The position numbers and the translations under genes were made by a program. 64,000 bases of DNA from Melioribacter roseus. Its GTDB lineage: Bacteria; Bacteroidota; Ignavibacteria; Ignavibacteriales; Melioribacteraceae. The stretch is from positions 105,692 to 169,691 of the forward strand of contig DYHH01000006.1 of assembly GCA_020724265.1 (NCBI GenBank), written 5' to 3'. Below the pieces are notes generated by a model. The model was not told the origin of the DNA. It searched no databases and saw only the letters and a list, made by a program, of their open reading frames with translations. Positions 45,188 through 53,840 of this stretch are shown piece by piece (position 1 is the stretch's first letter; each line of letters opens with the position of its first letter).

Positions 45188-46258
45188 TTAGTCAATATAT
45201 GTCAACCAATTGTATCTGTCTTCTATTCTACCGTACTGAATACCTGTAATTTCATCATATAGCTTTTTGCTAAAATCGCCACCAACATCTTCGCACATTT
45301 TTAGTATTTTATCTTTGTATTTTAATCTCCCCACGCATGAAATAACCGCAGCGGTTCCGGTCCCAAACATTTCTTCAAGACTACCGTTTTCATACCTGGT
45401 AACAATTTCATCAATTCCTATCATTCTTTCATTCACATTCATACCCCAATCGCGTAATATCTGTAATACCGATAGCCTTGTTACACCGGGTAAAATAGAC
45501 CCTGTAAGATTAGGGGTTGCAATCTCATTTTTGAATTTAACGAAAATATTCATAGTACCGACTTCTTCAAGAAATTTTAGATGAATTGCATCCAACCACA
45601 AAACTTGTGTATAGCCTTGTTTTATTGCTTCACGTTGAGCAGCTAAACTTGCTGCGTAATTACCGGCAGTTTTACAATCGCCAACACCTTTTCTAACCGC
45701 ACGAACATACTGATCTGTCGCAAGAATCGGCACGGGTTTAAAACCTTCGGGATAATATGGACCAACCGGGCTAAGTAAAATTACTAACTTAAAATTGGAA
45801 GCAGGTTTAACACCGAGAAAAGGATCTGTTGCAAATACAACCGGACGAATATAAAGAGCATGTCCGGGAAGCGTCGGTATCCAATTTTGTTCTAACTTTA
45901 CTAATTCAAGCATCGCATCTAATACAAGTTTTGGATCAACTTTAGGAATACACATCCGTTCTGCAGAATTATTTAGTCGTTCAATATTTTTTTCGGGTCT
46001 GAATAAAGCAATCCTTCCATCATTATGTTTGTAAGCTTTGAGACCTTCAAAAATTGATTGACCATAATGCAATACCATTGCTGCAGGACTCAATTCAAGT
46101 TTAGTTCTTTTTTTAATTGTAGGGGAATGCCAGCCGCCGAGCGCTTCATCATAATCCATCTCAAAAACATGATCTGTAAATGTTCTACCAAAAATTAACT
46201 TTTCGGGAATTTCTACAAGGTTTTCACGCTCGGCAATTTCATAAATAATATTTTCCAT
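45188..46258 (-). CDS. ilvE: Branched-chain amino acid aminotransferase
   Basis: 356 residues from the ATG at 46258, chosen because GGTGA lies 6 nt upstream; an in-frame ATG four codons earlier (46270) is possible. PLP class IV fold: LHYGQSIFEGLKAYKHNDGRIALFRPEKN, the PLP-Lys motif VGDCKTAGNYAASL, QVLWLDAIH, GSILPGVTRLSVLQI and EEMFGTGTAAVISCVG. This is the long BCAT form, last step in Leu, Ile and Val synthesis. Its promoter lies about 200 nt upstream, and the leader contains a stable hairpin and then a complete terminator 50 nt before the start, consistent with attenuation. Confidence 0.95.
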   Translation of the reverse strand: MENIIYEIAERENLVEIPEKLIFGRTFTDHVFEMDYDEALGGWHSPTIKKRTKLELSPAAMVLHYGQSIFEGLKAYKHNDGRIALFRPEKNIERLNNSAERMCIPKVDPKLVLDAMLELVKLEQNWIPTLPGHALYIRPVVFATDPFLGVKPASNFKLVILLSPVGPYYPEGFKPVPILATDQYVRAVRKGVGDCKTAGNYAASLAAQREAIKQGYTQVLWLDAIHLKFLEEVGTMNIFVKFKNEIATPNLTGSILPGVTRLSVLQILRDWGMNVNERMIGIDEIVTRYENGSLEEMFGTGTAAVISCVGRLKYKDKILKMCEDVGGDFSKKLYDEITGIQYGRIEDRYNWLTYID

Positions 46259-46308
46259 AGTAATCACCATTTTTTATTGGGGTTTTAAGAAGAAATTTAA
46301 AATAAAAA

Positions 46309-46334
46309 TGCCCGGTGGAGGGCTCAACCGGGCA
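46309..46334 (-). terminator. Terminator in the ilvE leader (attenuator candidate)
   Basis: TGCCCGGT / ACCGGGCA (8-bp GC-rich stem, 10-nt loop) followed on the minus strand by TTTTTATTTT. There is no T tract on the plus strand and no upstream minus-strand gene for it to terminate: the divergent mlaE begins at 46776. It therefore interrupts the ilvE leader itself, about 50 nt before the ATG. Confidence 0.75.
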
Positions 46335-46460
46335 CTTTAGATATGAATTGGTAATTATTTTTATAATTACCAAGTTTGAAATAATAATCAGAAGTAAAAA
46401 ATCTATATACAATGCTAAAACTCTCTTTTTCTCAGAATGAAATTTCTTTCTACTCTCTGA
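46335..46460 (-). promoter_or_regulatory. ilvE leader region with Leu/Ile/Val codon run and upstream hairpin
   Basis: This stretch is transcribed ahead of the attenuator-like terminator. A TTG at 46412 behind AAGAGAG opens a frame reading YIDFLLLIIISNLVIIKIIT, rich in the three branched-chain residues. An 11-bp perfect hairpin, TTGGTAATTAT/ATAATTACCAA (46348-46373), overlaps the end of that run. The frame has no stop before the terminator, so it is not a textbook leader peptide, and AT-rich DNA favours such codons. Confidence 0.4.
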
Positions 46461-46488
46461 AATATAATAAATTATAAGATATTGACAA
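46461..46488 (-). promoter_or_regulatory. ilvE promoter candidate
   Basis: Minus strand TTGTCA (46488-46483), 16 nt, TATATT (46466-46461). Gives a leader of about 195 nt. The rest of the 505-bp gap between ilvE and mlaE (46489-46601 and 46631-46775) holds nothing else I can support. Confidence 0.5.
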
Positions 46489-46601
46489 TGGGAAAAAGCG
46501 TCTACTATCCGGTTATTATCTGGAAAATTAGTTTTAAATTGCTTCATCAAAATTTACTTGTAAAATAACGGTTTATTAATATTATCGAATTTTTTTAACC
46601 C

Positions 46602-46630
46602 TTGTTTAACGGATTTGATGAATCTATAAT
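46602..46630 (+). promoter_or_regulatory. mlaE promoter candidate
   Basis: TTGTTT (46602-46607), 17 nt, TATAAT (46625-46630), about 145 bp before the mlaE start. Confidence 0.45.
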
Positions 46631-46775
46631 AAACGCAGATAAACTATAAATGCTAATCACGATAAAAGTTAGACATATTTTGTAAATGTATTTCTTATTT
46701 TTGATTTTTATTTTCTTCATAGTACAGATTACTGAGCAGTAATTTGATGCCAAAAATAAAGGAGTAATAATTAAG

Positions 46776-47555
46776 TTGACGGCAATTGGTAATATGTTAA
46801 GTTCATTAGGGAAAAGAACATTAGATTTTTTTCAAGAACTTGGTGAGATAACATTACTCTTCCTCGGCATTATAAAATTTACCCCAAGCTTAGTTAAGCA
46901 CCGAAGACACTTGCTCGTTCAAATGGAGCATATAGGTGTAAACTCACTCCCGTTAGTACTAATAATTGCGGTATTCACCGGTGCGGTTGCTGCTTGGCAG
47001 GCGGCATATCAATTAAAAGGAGTCGCACCGCTTTCATTTCTTGGGACGGCTACAACCCGAGCGATTATTACAGAACTCGGTCCGGTGTTAACTGCAATTG
47101 TAATAGCCGGCAGAGTCGGTGCATCAATTGCTGCCGAACTCGGTTCGATGAAAGTTACCGAACAAATCGACGCATTAAAAACTATGGGAATTTCCCCGGT
47201 TAGATATCTCGCAGTACCAAGATTCTTTGCAGCAATTTTAATGATGCCTGTATTAATTGTTTTTGCAAATACCATTGCAGTTATTGGTGCTTTTATAATA
47301 TCTAATTATTTCCTCGATGTTTCTTACAGTGTTTTCTTTGATTCCGCGAGAAGATTTTTTGAAATCGGCGATTTCTTTTTTGGAATTGTTAAAGGAATTT
47401 TCTTCGGCGGAATTACCTCACTTCTCGGCTGTCATATTGGCTTCGCAACTGAAGGCGGAGCAGAAGGAGTAGGCAACTCTACAATCCGTTCATTTGTGTT
47501 AAGCTCTGCTATGATTCTTATAATAGATTATGTTTTGTGGACGGTTATTTTTTAA
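46776..47555 (+). CDS. mlaE: MlaE-family ABC transporter permease
   Basis: 259 residues, with five or six membrane helices and the MlaE/DUF140 signatures NSLPLVLIIAVFTGAVAAWQ, TRAIITELGPVLTAIVIAGRVGASIAAELG and MKVTEQIDALKTMGISPVRYL. The family forms the membrane part of phospholipid importers that maintain outer-membrane asymmetry. Start is a TTG behind GGAG (12 nt away); an ATG six codons further is an alternative. Usually followed by the ATPase mlaF and MCE-domain mlaD, but neither is here: the next gene is an unrelated T9SS cargo protein. Confidence 0.94.
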   Translation: MTAIGNMLSSLGKRTLDFFQELGEITLLFLGIIKFTPSLVKHRRHLLVQMEHIGVNSLPLVLIIAVFTGAVAAWQAAYQLKGVAPLSFLGTATTRAIITELGPVLTAIVIAGRVGASIAAELGSMKVTEQIDALKTMGISPVRYLAVPRFFAAILMMPVLIVFANTIAVIGAFIISNYFLDVSYSVFFDSARRFFEIGDFFFGIVKGIFFGGITSLLGCHIGFATEGGAEGVGNSTIRSFVLSSAMILIIDYVLWTVIF

Positions 47556-47819
47556 TAATTGAAAACTTCGCAAATCATCCTTCGTTGTTCTACTGTTCTT
47601 AAATCAAAGCGAAGTAGGAATAACGATTAACGATTTTTGATTTTAGAAGTGAAAAAACTCAACTTCTCTTTGGTTATAATTGTTTTAATTAAGCCGCTGT
47701 CTGCCGTGTATTCTATTACGTATATTAAATTAATATTAATACAGCAACTAAAACTTGTTTTAATTTTTTGTGATTTGTATTTTAATAACAATTACATTTG
47801 AAAAAATAAAGGTATTGTT

Positions 47820-49265
47820 ATGAGGTTAACTTTTCTAACAATGTTATTCATTTTTGCTTTTATCGGTTTACAAGCACAACCATGGTCTTATGATTTTGGA
47901 ACTGCGACTGGAACCTATTCCACAAATAATAGTGCTTCCACTGAATTCCTCCCGGCCCCAAGTGAAAATGGGGGAACTGCTCGAGTTAGAGTGAGTAATA
48001 ATCAGGGAGGTAGTTTTAATTTAGAAAACCAAGATATAACTTTTGGTTCGGACACATATTTACGGGTAGTTGCATCTACAGGTAGTTCAGTGAATAAGTT
48101 CTCAATTTATGATTACACAGCTGGAAAATCTTTCACTATTAAATTCCTTCTTAGACTTGGAGCTTCAGATGGAACAAATTCTGGTGCTAGTGCTGGAGAA
48201 TGGTATTTTTTTATTGGTGATGGTGTGAGATATTCTGATAATAGTGGATTTGCTACAGCTCAAACTTTCACTGGATTAAAATGGACTTTTGGAGCTGAAG
48301 GAGCAATTACATTTGAATATAATAATAATGGCAGTTGGTCTTCTAGTGGAATTTCTGGAACTCCTTTTGCGCAAGGTACTGATTATACTATTGAGATATA
48401 TGGAAACAATTCTACAGAATCGGCTAACTATACATATAACACACCGCAATCAGTTGCTGTAAATACTTTCGATTTGTGGATTAACGGAAACCAGGTCGGT
48501 GATGATTTATCGAAATCAAATCTTCCCGATGATGCAAATATTGATTCATGGATGTTTTATGGTATCAATAGTGCGTCCAATGTTGCAAATATTTTTTTAG
48601 ATAACTTTCTTTGGACAAATGAAATTGCATCAGTCCCACTCCCTGTAGAACTAACATCATTCTCAGCTGAATATGCAAACAACTCAGTCCAATTAAATTG
48701 GGAGACTGCAACGGAAGTAAATAATTTTGGTTTCGATATTGAGAGACAGTATCAAGTATCAAGTAGCGAATATCAAGAATGGGAAAGAATTGGTTTAGTT
48801 TATGGACATGGTACAACAAACTCGCCCAAATATTATTCTTATATAGATGAAGATTTACCAAACGCAGATAAACTTTTCTACCGTTTGAAACAAATTGATA
48901 ACGATGGAACGTATGCATATTCCAAAACAGTTGAAGTTGATCTTTCGGGCGTTACAAGTGTGGATGACGATAAAATAGTTTACGAATTTTCACTTGAACA
49001 AAATTATCCGAACCCCTTTAACCCGGTAACAACAATAAATTTTACACTTCCCGGCGTAGGAACAAATCATGAGTTGTCTCTTCAAGCGAAGTTGACTGTT
49101 TATAACTTGCTTGGACAAGAAGTTGCAATTTTGTTAAATGAAGAAAAATCTGCGGGAAGTTATCAAATTCAATTTGATGCGAGCAATTTACCAAGCGGAA
49201 TTTATTTCTATTCTCTTACTTATGGCAATAATATTCAAACACGCAAACTCGCACTTCTAAAATAG
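47820..49265 (+). CDS. Secreted protein with type IX secretion sorting tail
   Basis: 481 residues: signal peptide (1-19, ending LQAQ), a Ser/Gly/Asn-rich beta domain (about 20-270, lectin-like in appearance), a fibronectin-like segment (PLPVELTSFSAEYANNSVQLNWETATEVNN, split LPVELTSFSA and NNSVQLNWETATEVNNFGFD), and a C-terminal T9SS tail of about 90 residues (LEQNYPNPFNPVTTINF; VYNLLGQEVA; SGIYFYSLTYGN; RKLALLK). Exported through the Sec and type IX pathways and anchored at or released from the surface. Ligand unknown. The 264 bp before it hold no gene; a TACATTTG box near 47791 may be promoter-related. Confidence 0.9.
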   Translation: MRLTFLTMLFIFAFIGLQAQPWSYDFGTATGTYSTNNSASTEFLPAPSENGGTARVRVSNNQGGSFNLENQDITFGSDTYLRVVASTGSSVNKFSIYDYTAGKSFTIKFLLRLGASDGTNSGASAGEWYFFIGDGVRYSDNSGFATAQTFTGLKWTFGAEGAITFEYNNNGSWSSSGISGTPFAQGTDYTIEIYGNNSTESANYTYNTPQSVAVNTFDLWINGNQVGDDLSKSNLPDDANIDSWMFYGINSASNVANIFLDNFLWTNEIASVPLPVELTSFSAEYANNSVQLNWETATEVNNFGFDIERQYQVSSSEYQEWERIGLVYGHGTTNSPKYYSYIDEDLPNADKLFYRLKQIDNDGTYAYSKTVEVDLSGVTSVDDDKIVYEFSLEQNYPNPFNPVTTINFTLPGVGTNHELSLQAKLTVYNLLGQEVAILLNEEKSAGSYQIQFDASNLPSGIYFYSLTYGNNIQTRKLALLK

Positions 49266-49284
49266 TTTGACATACCAAATATTT

Positions 49285-49314
49285 TGTAGTGGACGAAAAT
49301 ATTCGTCCACTACA
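49285..49314 (+). repeat. Long perfect palindrome after the T9SS gene
   Basis: 13-bp stem TGTAGTGGACGAA / TTCGTCCACTACA with a 4-nt loop, 20 bp past the T9SS stop. Could terminate on plus (only CATTTT follows) but it also resembles the REP-like palindromes at 51185-51325 (TGTAG-A-G-C-GACGA core). Confidence 0.6.
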
Positions 49315-49336
49315 CATTTTAGAACTACCTTTTAAC

Positions 49337-49365
49337 TTGCTAAACAATTCTATAAGGGATAATTT
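49337..49365 (+). promoter_or_regulatory. Promoter candidate for the aminotransferase gene
   Basis: TTGCTA (49337-49342), 17 nt, TAATTT (49360-49365); about 38 nt ahead of the ATG. Weak match. Confidence 0.35.
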
Positions 49366-49403
49366 TCACAAGACAATTTTGTGTTAATTATAAGGGAAAA
49401 GTA

Positions 49404-50618
49404 ATGTCAAATTTCGTAATCAAACCGGCAGTAAGAACAGAAAAAATAACTTATGCAGTTAGAGATATTATTGTATTGGCAAATGAAGTCGCTAAAACCG
49501 GCAAAGAGATGTTGTACTTGAATATCGGTGATCCGAATTTATATGATTTTGAACCACCTCGTCACATGGTAGATGCAACTTATAATGCAATGCTGAGAAA
49601 CAAAAACGGTTATTCACCTTCATCCGGAATAAAAGAAGCAGTAGAAGCAATAGAAAAAGAAGCCGGGCGGAAGGGAATTAAAAATGTTCACGATGTTTTT
49701 GTAACGACCGGTGCAAGTGAAGCAATCGAACTTGCGGTAACCGCGCTTGTTAACCAAGGTGAAAATATTTTAACTCCGACACCGGGTTATCCGTTGTATA
49801 CTGCAATTGCAAGTAAACTTCAAGCTTATGAGAACCCATATTACTTAAATGAATCAAACGGCTGGCAGCCGGATATCGATGATATCAGAAGTAAAATTAA
49901 TGATAAGACAAAAGGCATAATTATAATTAATCCGAATAATCCAACCGGGTCGAATAACAGTCCCGAAACATTAAAACAACTTATTGATCTCGCAATAGAA
50001 AAAAATCTTGTAATCTTTGCGGATGAAATTTATGATAAGCTTTTATTCGACGGACAAAAACATTTATCGATTGCATCTATAAATCACAATGCACCGGTTG
50101 TAACTTTCGGCGGATTATCGAAAAATTATATGGTGCCTGGATTTAGAATTGGTTGGGGAGTTGTAAGCGGTCAAAAAGAAATGTTGAAAGATTATATTGA
50201 AGCGATTAATAAAATGCTTCGTGCAAGACTATCTGCAAACCATCCCGAACAATACGGAATAAAACCTGCGCTTGAAGGTGATCAATCTCATTTAACAGTT
50301 GCAATGGAAAAACTTCATAGAAGAAGAGATATGACTTATGAAATGCTTAATTCGGTTGAAGGAATTTCTTGTGTTAAACCTGAAGGCGCATTTTATGCTT
50401 TCCCGAAAATTGAATTGAACAAACAAAACGATAATCATTTTGTTGCCGAGTTAATTAAAGAAACCGGGGTTGTTGTTGTTCCGGGAACGGGTTTTGGGCA
50501 AGTCCACGGAACAAATCACATGCGCGTTGTTTTCTTACCTCAAGATGAAGTTCTTGAAAAAGCTTACAAAAATATTGTTGAGTTTTATAAAAAGTATAAA
50601 GAAGTTTTTGATAAATAA
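49404..50618 (+). CDS. Class I/II aminotransferase (alanine/aspartate type)
   Basis: 404 residues, PLP fold type I. Motifs: LNIGDPNLYDFEPP, TTGASEAIELAV, IIINPNNPTGSNN, FADEIYDKLLFDG and the PLP-Lys motif GGLSKNYMVPGFRIGW (Lys about 240). The AlaT-like form with the long middle segment (MLRARLSANHPEQYGI) suggests an alanine or broad-specificity aminotransferase; precise substrate cannot be assigned by eye. Ribosome site AAGGGAAAAG precedes the ATG. Confidence 0.9.
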   Translation: MSNFVIKPAVRTEKITYAVRDIIVLANEVAKTGKEMLYLNIGDPNLYDFEPPRHMVDATYNAMLRNKNGYSPSSGIKEAVEAIEKEAGRKGIKNVHDVFVTTGASEAIELAVTALVNQGENILTPTPGYPLYTAIASKLQAYENPYYLNESNGWQPDIDDIRSKINDKTKGIIIINPNNPTGSNNSPETLKQLIDLAIEKNLVIFADEIYDKLLFDGQKHLSIASINHNAPVVTFGGLSKNYMVPGFRIGWGVVSGQKEMLKDYIEAINKMLRARLSANHPEQYGIKPALEGDQSHLTVAMEKLHRRRDMTYEMLNSVEGISCVKPEGAFYAFPKIELNKQNDNHFVAELIKETGVVVVPGTGFGQVHGTNHMRVVFLPQDEVLEKAYKNIVEFYKKYKEVFDK

Positions 50619-50628
50619 ATTGCTATGA

Positions 50629-50705
50629 AAACCCCGGGATTTGTCAAGTTGTAGTTTGGTAGAGAAGTTTTAGATTATAAATTAATATGGAAAATCCCGG
50701 GGTTT
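50629..50705 (+). repeat. 14-bp inverted repeat with 49-bp loop between two genes
   Basis: Perfect arms AAACCCCGGGATTT (50629-50642) and AAATCCCGGGGTTT (50692-50705), then TCTTTT. The GC-rich arms stand out from AT-rich surroundings. It could be a long-loop terminator for the aminotransferase gene or a small repeat element. The loop holds no ORF. Confidence 0.6.
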
Positions 50706-50729
50706 CTTTTAAAAAAAAGGAAAAAGAAA

Positions 50730-51179
50730 ATGATATTCGATTCAATTGAAAACTGCAGTTTGTATTACGGACTCGGCGAAAAATTTAAGACTGCTTTTGA
50801 ATTCTTAAAAAATACCGATCTTGAAAATCTTCCGTTAGAAAAAATTGAAATTGACGGCGATGAAATATTTGCACTCCCGCAAAAGTACACTACGGTTGGT
50901 GAACATGAAAAAAAATGGGAAGCTCACAGAAAGTATATCGACTTGCAGTATATTATCGACGGTTCCGAAAATATCGGTTTTGTTTTGATTGATTATCTTG
51001 ATGAGCTCGAAGATTATGATGAAGAAAAGGATTACGAACTATTAAGCGGTGAAGGTGATTATGTTCAAATTAACGATGGAGAATTTGCAATTTTTTTCCC
51101 TGATGATGCACATAAACCTGGTTTAAAAGTTGGTGAGAAAGAAGAAGTGCATAAAATTGTTGTTAAAATAAAAGTGTGA
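50730..51179 (+). CDS. YhcH/YjgK/YiaL family protein
   Basis: 149 residues of the DUF386 cupin-like family (also called EbgC, beta-galactosidase subunit beta). Signatures: LPLEKIEIDGDEIFAL, EKKWEAHRKYIDLQYIIDGSENIGF, DYVQINDGEFAIFFPDDAHKPGL and VHKIVVKI; His and Glu residues in WEAHRKYIDLQ and DDAHKPGL probably bind a metal. Relatives act on or near sialic acid and other sugar catabolism (anomerase role proposed). No sugar genes adjoin it, so its pathway here is open. Confidence 0.9.
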   Translation: MIFDSIENCSLYYGLGEKFKTAFEFLKNTDLENLPLEKIEIDGDEIFALPQKYTTVGEHEKKWEAHRKYIDLQYIIDGSENIGFVLIDYLDELEDYDEEKDYELLSGEGDYVQINDGEFAIFFPDDAHKPGLKVGEKEEVHKIVVKIKV

Positions 51180-51184
51180 TGTGT

Positions 51185-51206
51185 AGAGCGACGATCCTTC
51201 GTCGCT
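51185..51206. repeat. REP-like palindrome 1
   Basis: GAGCGACGA / TCGTCGCTC, 9-bp stem, 4-nt loop, directly after the yhcH-type gene. Confidence 0.65.
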
Positions 51207-51221
51207 CAAAATACAAATTTT

Positions 51222-51243
51222 AAAGCGACGCTCTCTCGTCGCT
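51222..51243. repeat. REP-like palindrome 2
   Basis: AAGCGACG / CGTCGCTT, 8-bp stem, 6-nt loop; same GCGAC core as its neighbours. Confidence 0.65.
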
Positions 51244-51303
51244 TATAAAGAACTTTTTGTAAATCCAAATAAAGTTTAAATAGTGCCAAGCCAAGCTCAA
51301 ACC

Positions 51304-51325
51304 AAGCGACCAAGGATGGTCGCTT
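51304..51325. repeat. REP-like palindrome 3
   Basis: AAGCGACC / GGTCGCTT, 8-bp stem, 6-nt loop, just past the stop of the convergent permease gene, which it may help to terminate. Confidence 0.65.
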
Positions 51326-51333
51326 TACATTTA

Positions 51334-53553
51334 CTACTCAATCACTTTTTTACTTATCGCATCGACAAAAAGTATATCACCAATTTGATCATACCCTAAG
51401 AAAATTTCTGCACCTTCGTGTTTTAATCTTTCTTCACGGAAACCGATAATAGTTAGCGCTGCGTCTTTGGATTTTTCATTTACAAGTGATTGCAAACTTA
51501 TACCTTCTTTTTTCTCTATCACTTCAATATTTTTTTCCGTTATTGGAAGTCTTCCCGAAAGAACTATATCATTTAGTTGATCTTTTGTTTTTTGAATTTC
51601 GCCTTCGTTGCAGAAACTATAAATTTTTATGAAACTTTTATGCCAATCGGGATGCCCTAAAATTATATAGCTCAATAAGATCATTAAGTTGGCATTCTCG
51701 TCATTTAAACCTCTTATCCAAATATTGATACCGTTTTCGTGACGTAATGTTTTATGCGAACATCCGAGAACACAAACATCATAATCACCTGCTTGAGTTA
51801 ATGCAATATTATCTGTTATTTGATTAAGTTCGCTTGGATTTTTTTTATCAAAGTCGAAAATTATCATATTGCTTTCCATTCCCGAAGCGCTTGGTAACTG
51901 CAAAGCTTGAGCAATTGCTGAAGTATATGACGGCGATATTATTGTATCAACTATCATATTACCGCCAATCTTTCTAACACGTTTTATCAAATCACTTTGA
52001 ATCCTTACGGCTTCTTGATTTGCTTTTCTTGAATAATATCCATCAATAAGATGAAGATAAGTACCGAAGCCGTGTTTATAAGAAATCCAGCTTAACAACT
52101 CAAAAGCTTTGTCTCGTTCAAAGGAAGCTTTAGAAATACAAATTGCAGAGGGTCGCCATGTTTCGCGTAACTTCTTGGATTTTTGTAAATAGACTTGCAG
52201 ATTTCTACTCAATTGAAAAATTGCACCGAGAAATATTGACTCTAATCCTATTCGGTCTTTGTGATAAGCATTAATTCCAACATACATAAGTATCATAAGA
52301 GTAATTGAAAGAAAAGCATAAGTAGGACTCATCTGGAACATTAACCAAACACATAGGATAAAACCAACCAAAGAAAAATACCATCGCGAACGAAATGTTG
52401 GTCTATACGAAGGATCGGAACCGAAATGATGTAAAAATGAAATCAAACAGATTGAACCGTATGTTACCATAAAAAACATTGATATAATTGAAGCTACCGC
52501 ATCAACGTCACCGAGACTGACAAAAACAAGAGCAATAACAAAAGTAATTATGGTTGCATTTGTCGGTTCTTGTGTGGAAGCTTTACTTCTTGAAACAATC
52601 CAATTAAGAGAACGAATAGGGAATGATTGATCCATGCCGATTGCTTGTAATGTTCTTGGTGCAACTAATATTGATCCAAGCGCGCTTGATAAAGTTGATG
52701 CAGCTAATCCAACCGGGATCAATATCCAACCGTATAGAGCAATATCAGACATAACCAATTGATTGTTTACTAAATCTTCCGGGCTAGCCGAACCGGAAAG
52801 TTTCCAAATGATAAAGAAATAAATTATCATCCCAAGAAAAGTTGCCGTAATTGTTCCTAGTGGAATTGATTTTTTGGGATCTTTTAAATCACCTGACAAT
52901 CCAACACCGGCAGTCATGCCTGTGAATGCTGGAAATATTATTGCAAATACAATAAAGAAATCTTGAGAATTTCTAAAAGATCTTTCCCAAATACTGAAGT
53001 TTTGTGTAGAAGCATAGCTTGTTGAACCAAGAAAAAATGCTAACAGCGATATAGCTAAAATACCTACCACAAAGTAGAGTGCTTTTATTCCTAAATTTGC
53101 ACCTTTCTTAATTATAACCAGACCAAGAATAATCATGCTTGGGATACTAATAACTTGTCTCGGCAGATCAAGTCCAAATTGATTTTTGACCCAATCGAAT
53201 ATGGGAGAAAAGGCTTCTGTAAAAGCAATAATATAGAATGCAACACTAATAGCTTGCGAAAGGTAGAGGGCAATTCCAATAGTAGCACCAATATTTAAAC
53301 CGAATGATCTTGATATAATAAAATATTCACCGCCTCCCTCAACCCGCCTATTAGTTGCAATTTCGGAAATTGCTAAAGCAGTCGGAATAGTTACAAGATG
53401 TCCCAATATTATAATAAGAGCAACTCCGAAAAAGCCAAGCGTGCCAACTGCAAAACCGAAACGTAAAAATAGAATTGCACCAAGGATAGTCGAAATTGCT
53501 GTAAAGAAAACAGGCAGGGTGGAAAACTTATTTGCATCATTTGCGGTAGACAT
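51334..53553 (-). CDS. APC-superfamily permease, SLC12/cation-chloride cotransporter-like
   Basis: 739 residues: about 12 membrane helices (20-430) with FFTAISTILGAILFLRFGFAVG, VEGGGEYFIISRSFGLNIGATIG, FPAFTGMTAGVGLSGDLKDPKKSIP and TLSSALGSILVAPRTLQAIG, then a large soluble C-terminal part (about 450-739). The membrane motifs and the long cytoplasmic domain resemble cation-chloride cotransporters more than plain amino acid permeases. Substrate unproven. Its promoter candidate (53579-53607) has a perfect palindrome in the spacer. Confidence 0.85.
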   Translation of the reverse strand: MSTANDANKFSTLPVFFTAISTILGAILFLRFGFAVGTLGFFGVALIIILGHLVTIPTALAISEIATNRRVEGGGEYFIISRSFGLNIGATIGIALYLSQAISVAFYIIAFTEAFSPIFDWVKNQFGLDLPRQVISIPSMIILGLVIIKKGANLGIKALYFVVGILAISLLAFFLGSTSYASTQNFSIWERSFRNSQDFFIVFAIIFPAFTGMTAGVGLSGDLKDPKKSIPLGTITATFLGMIIYFFIIWKLSGSASPEDLVNNQLVMSDIALYGWILIPVGLAASTLSSALGSILVAPRTLQAIGMDQSFPIRSLNWIVSRSKASTQEPTNATIITFVIALVFVSLGDVDAVASIISMFFMVTYGSICLISFLHHFGSDPSYRPTFRSRWYFSLVGFILCVWLMFQMSPTYAFLSITLMILMYVGINAYHKDRIGLESIFLGAIFQLSRNLQVYLQKSKKLRETWRPSAICISKASFERDKAFELLSWISYKHGFGTYLHLIDGYYSRKANQEAVRIQSDLIKRVRKIGGNMIVDTIISPSYTSAIAQALQLPSASGMESNMIIFDFDKKNPSELNQITDNIALTQAGDYDVCVLGCSHKTLRHENGINIWIRGLNDENANLMILLSYIILGHPDWHKSFIKIYSFCNEGEIQKTKDQLNDIVLSGRLPITEKNIEVIEKKEGISLQSLVNEKSKDAALTIIGFREERLKHEGAEIFLGYDQIGDILFVDAISKKVIE

Positions 53554-53578
53554 TAATGCTCCGAAAATTTCTCTTGGA

Positions 53579-53607
53579 ATTATATATAAAAGATGTCATC
53601 TTTTCAA
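53579..53607 (-). promoter_or_regulatory. Permease promoter with palindromic operator candidate
   Basis: Minus strand TTGAAA (53607-53602), 17 nt, TATAAT (53584-53579). The perfect palindrome AAAAGATG-x-CATCTTTT (53588-53604) overlaps the -35 box and spacer. The remaining 280-bp gap up to 53840 holds nothing else I can support. Confidence 0.6.
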
Positions 53608-53840
53608 AAAGTGTTGTATCAAAGTTTTACTATAATCTTATTGATTCAAAAAAAAATGTTTGGAAAAAAGTAAGATAATTAAAACGGCTAATTTTTTTGA
53701 CTATCCCGAAGATAATATAATTTTTGGGGGAAGCCGATTCTTTAATCTTTCATTCCCTGAGCGCTTTTTGGTTAGCTTGATAACAGAGACTCAATTATCT
53801 ATATTTGAAACCTAATTTAGAATAAAAAAAACCGTTTATT

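Noticed and set aside
46239..46550. 103-codon minus-strand frame over the ilvE leader
   Set aside because: It overlaps ilvE, crosses a terminator, and has no ribosome site at its ATG; only the short Leu/Ile/Val-rich part is of interest, as a possible leader peptide.
51180..51333. Possible CRISPR-like repeats
   Set aside because: The three units are palindromes with differing spacing and variable cores and no conserved repeat-spacer unit; REP-like is a better fit. No cas genes are present.
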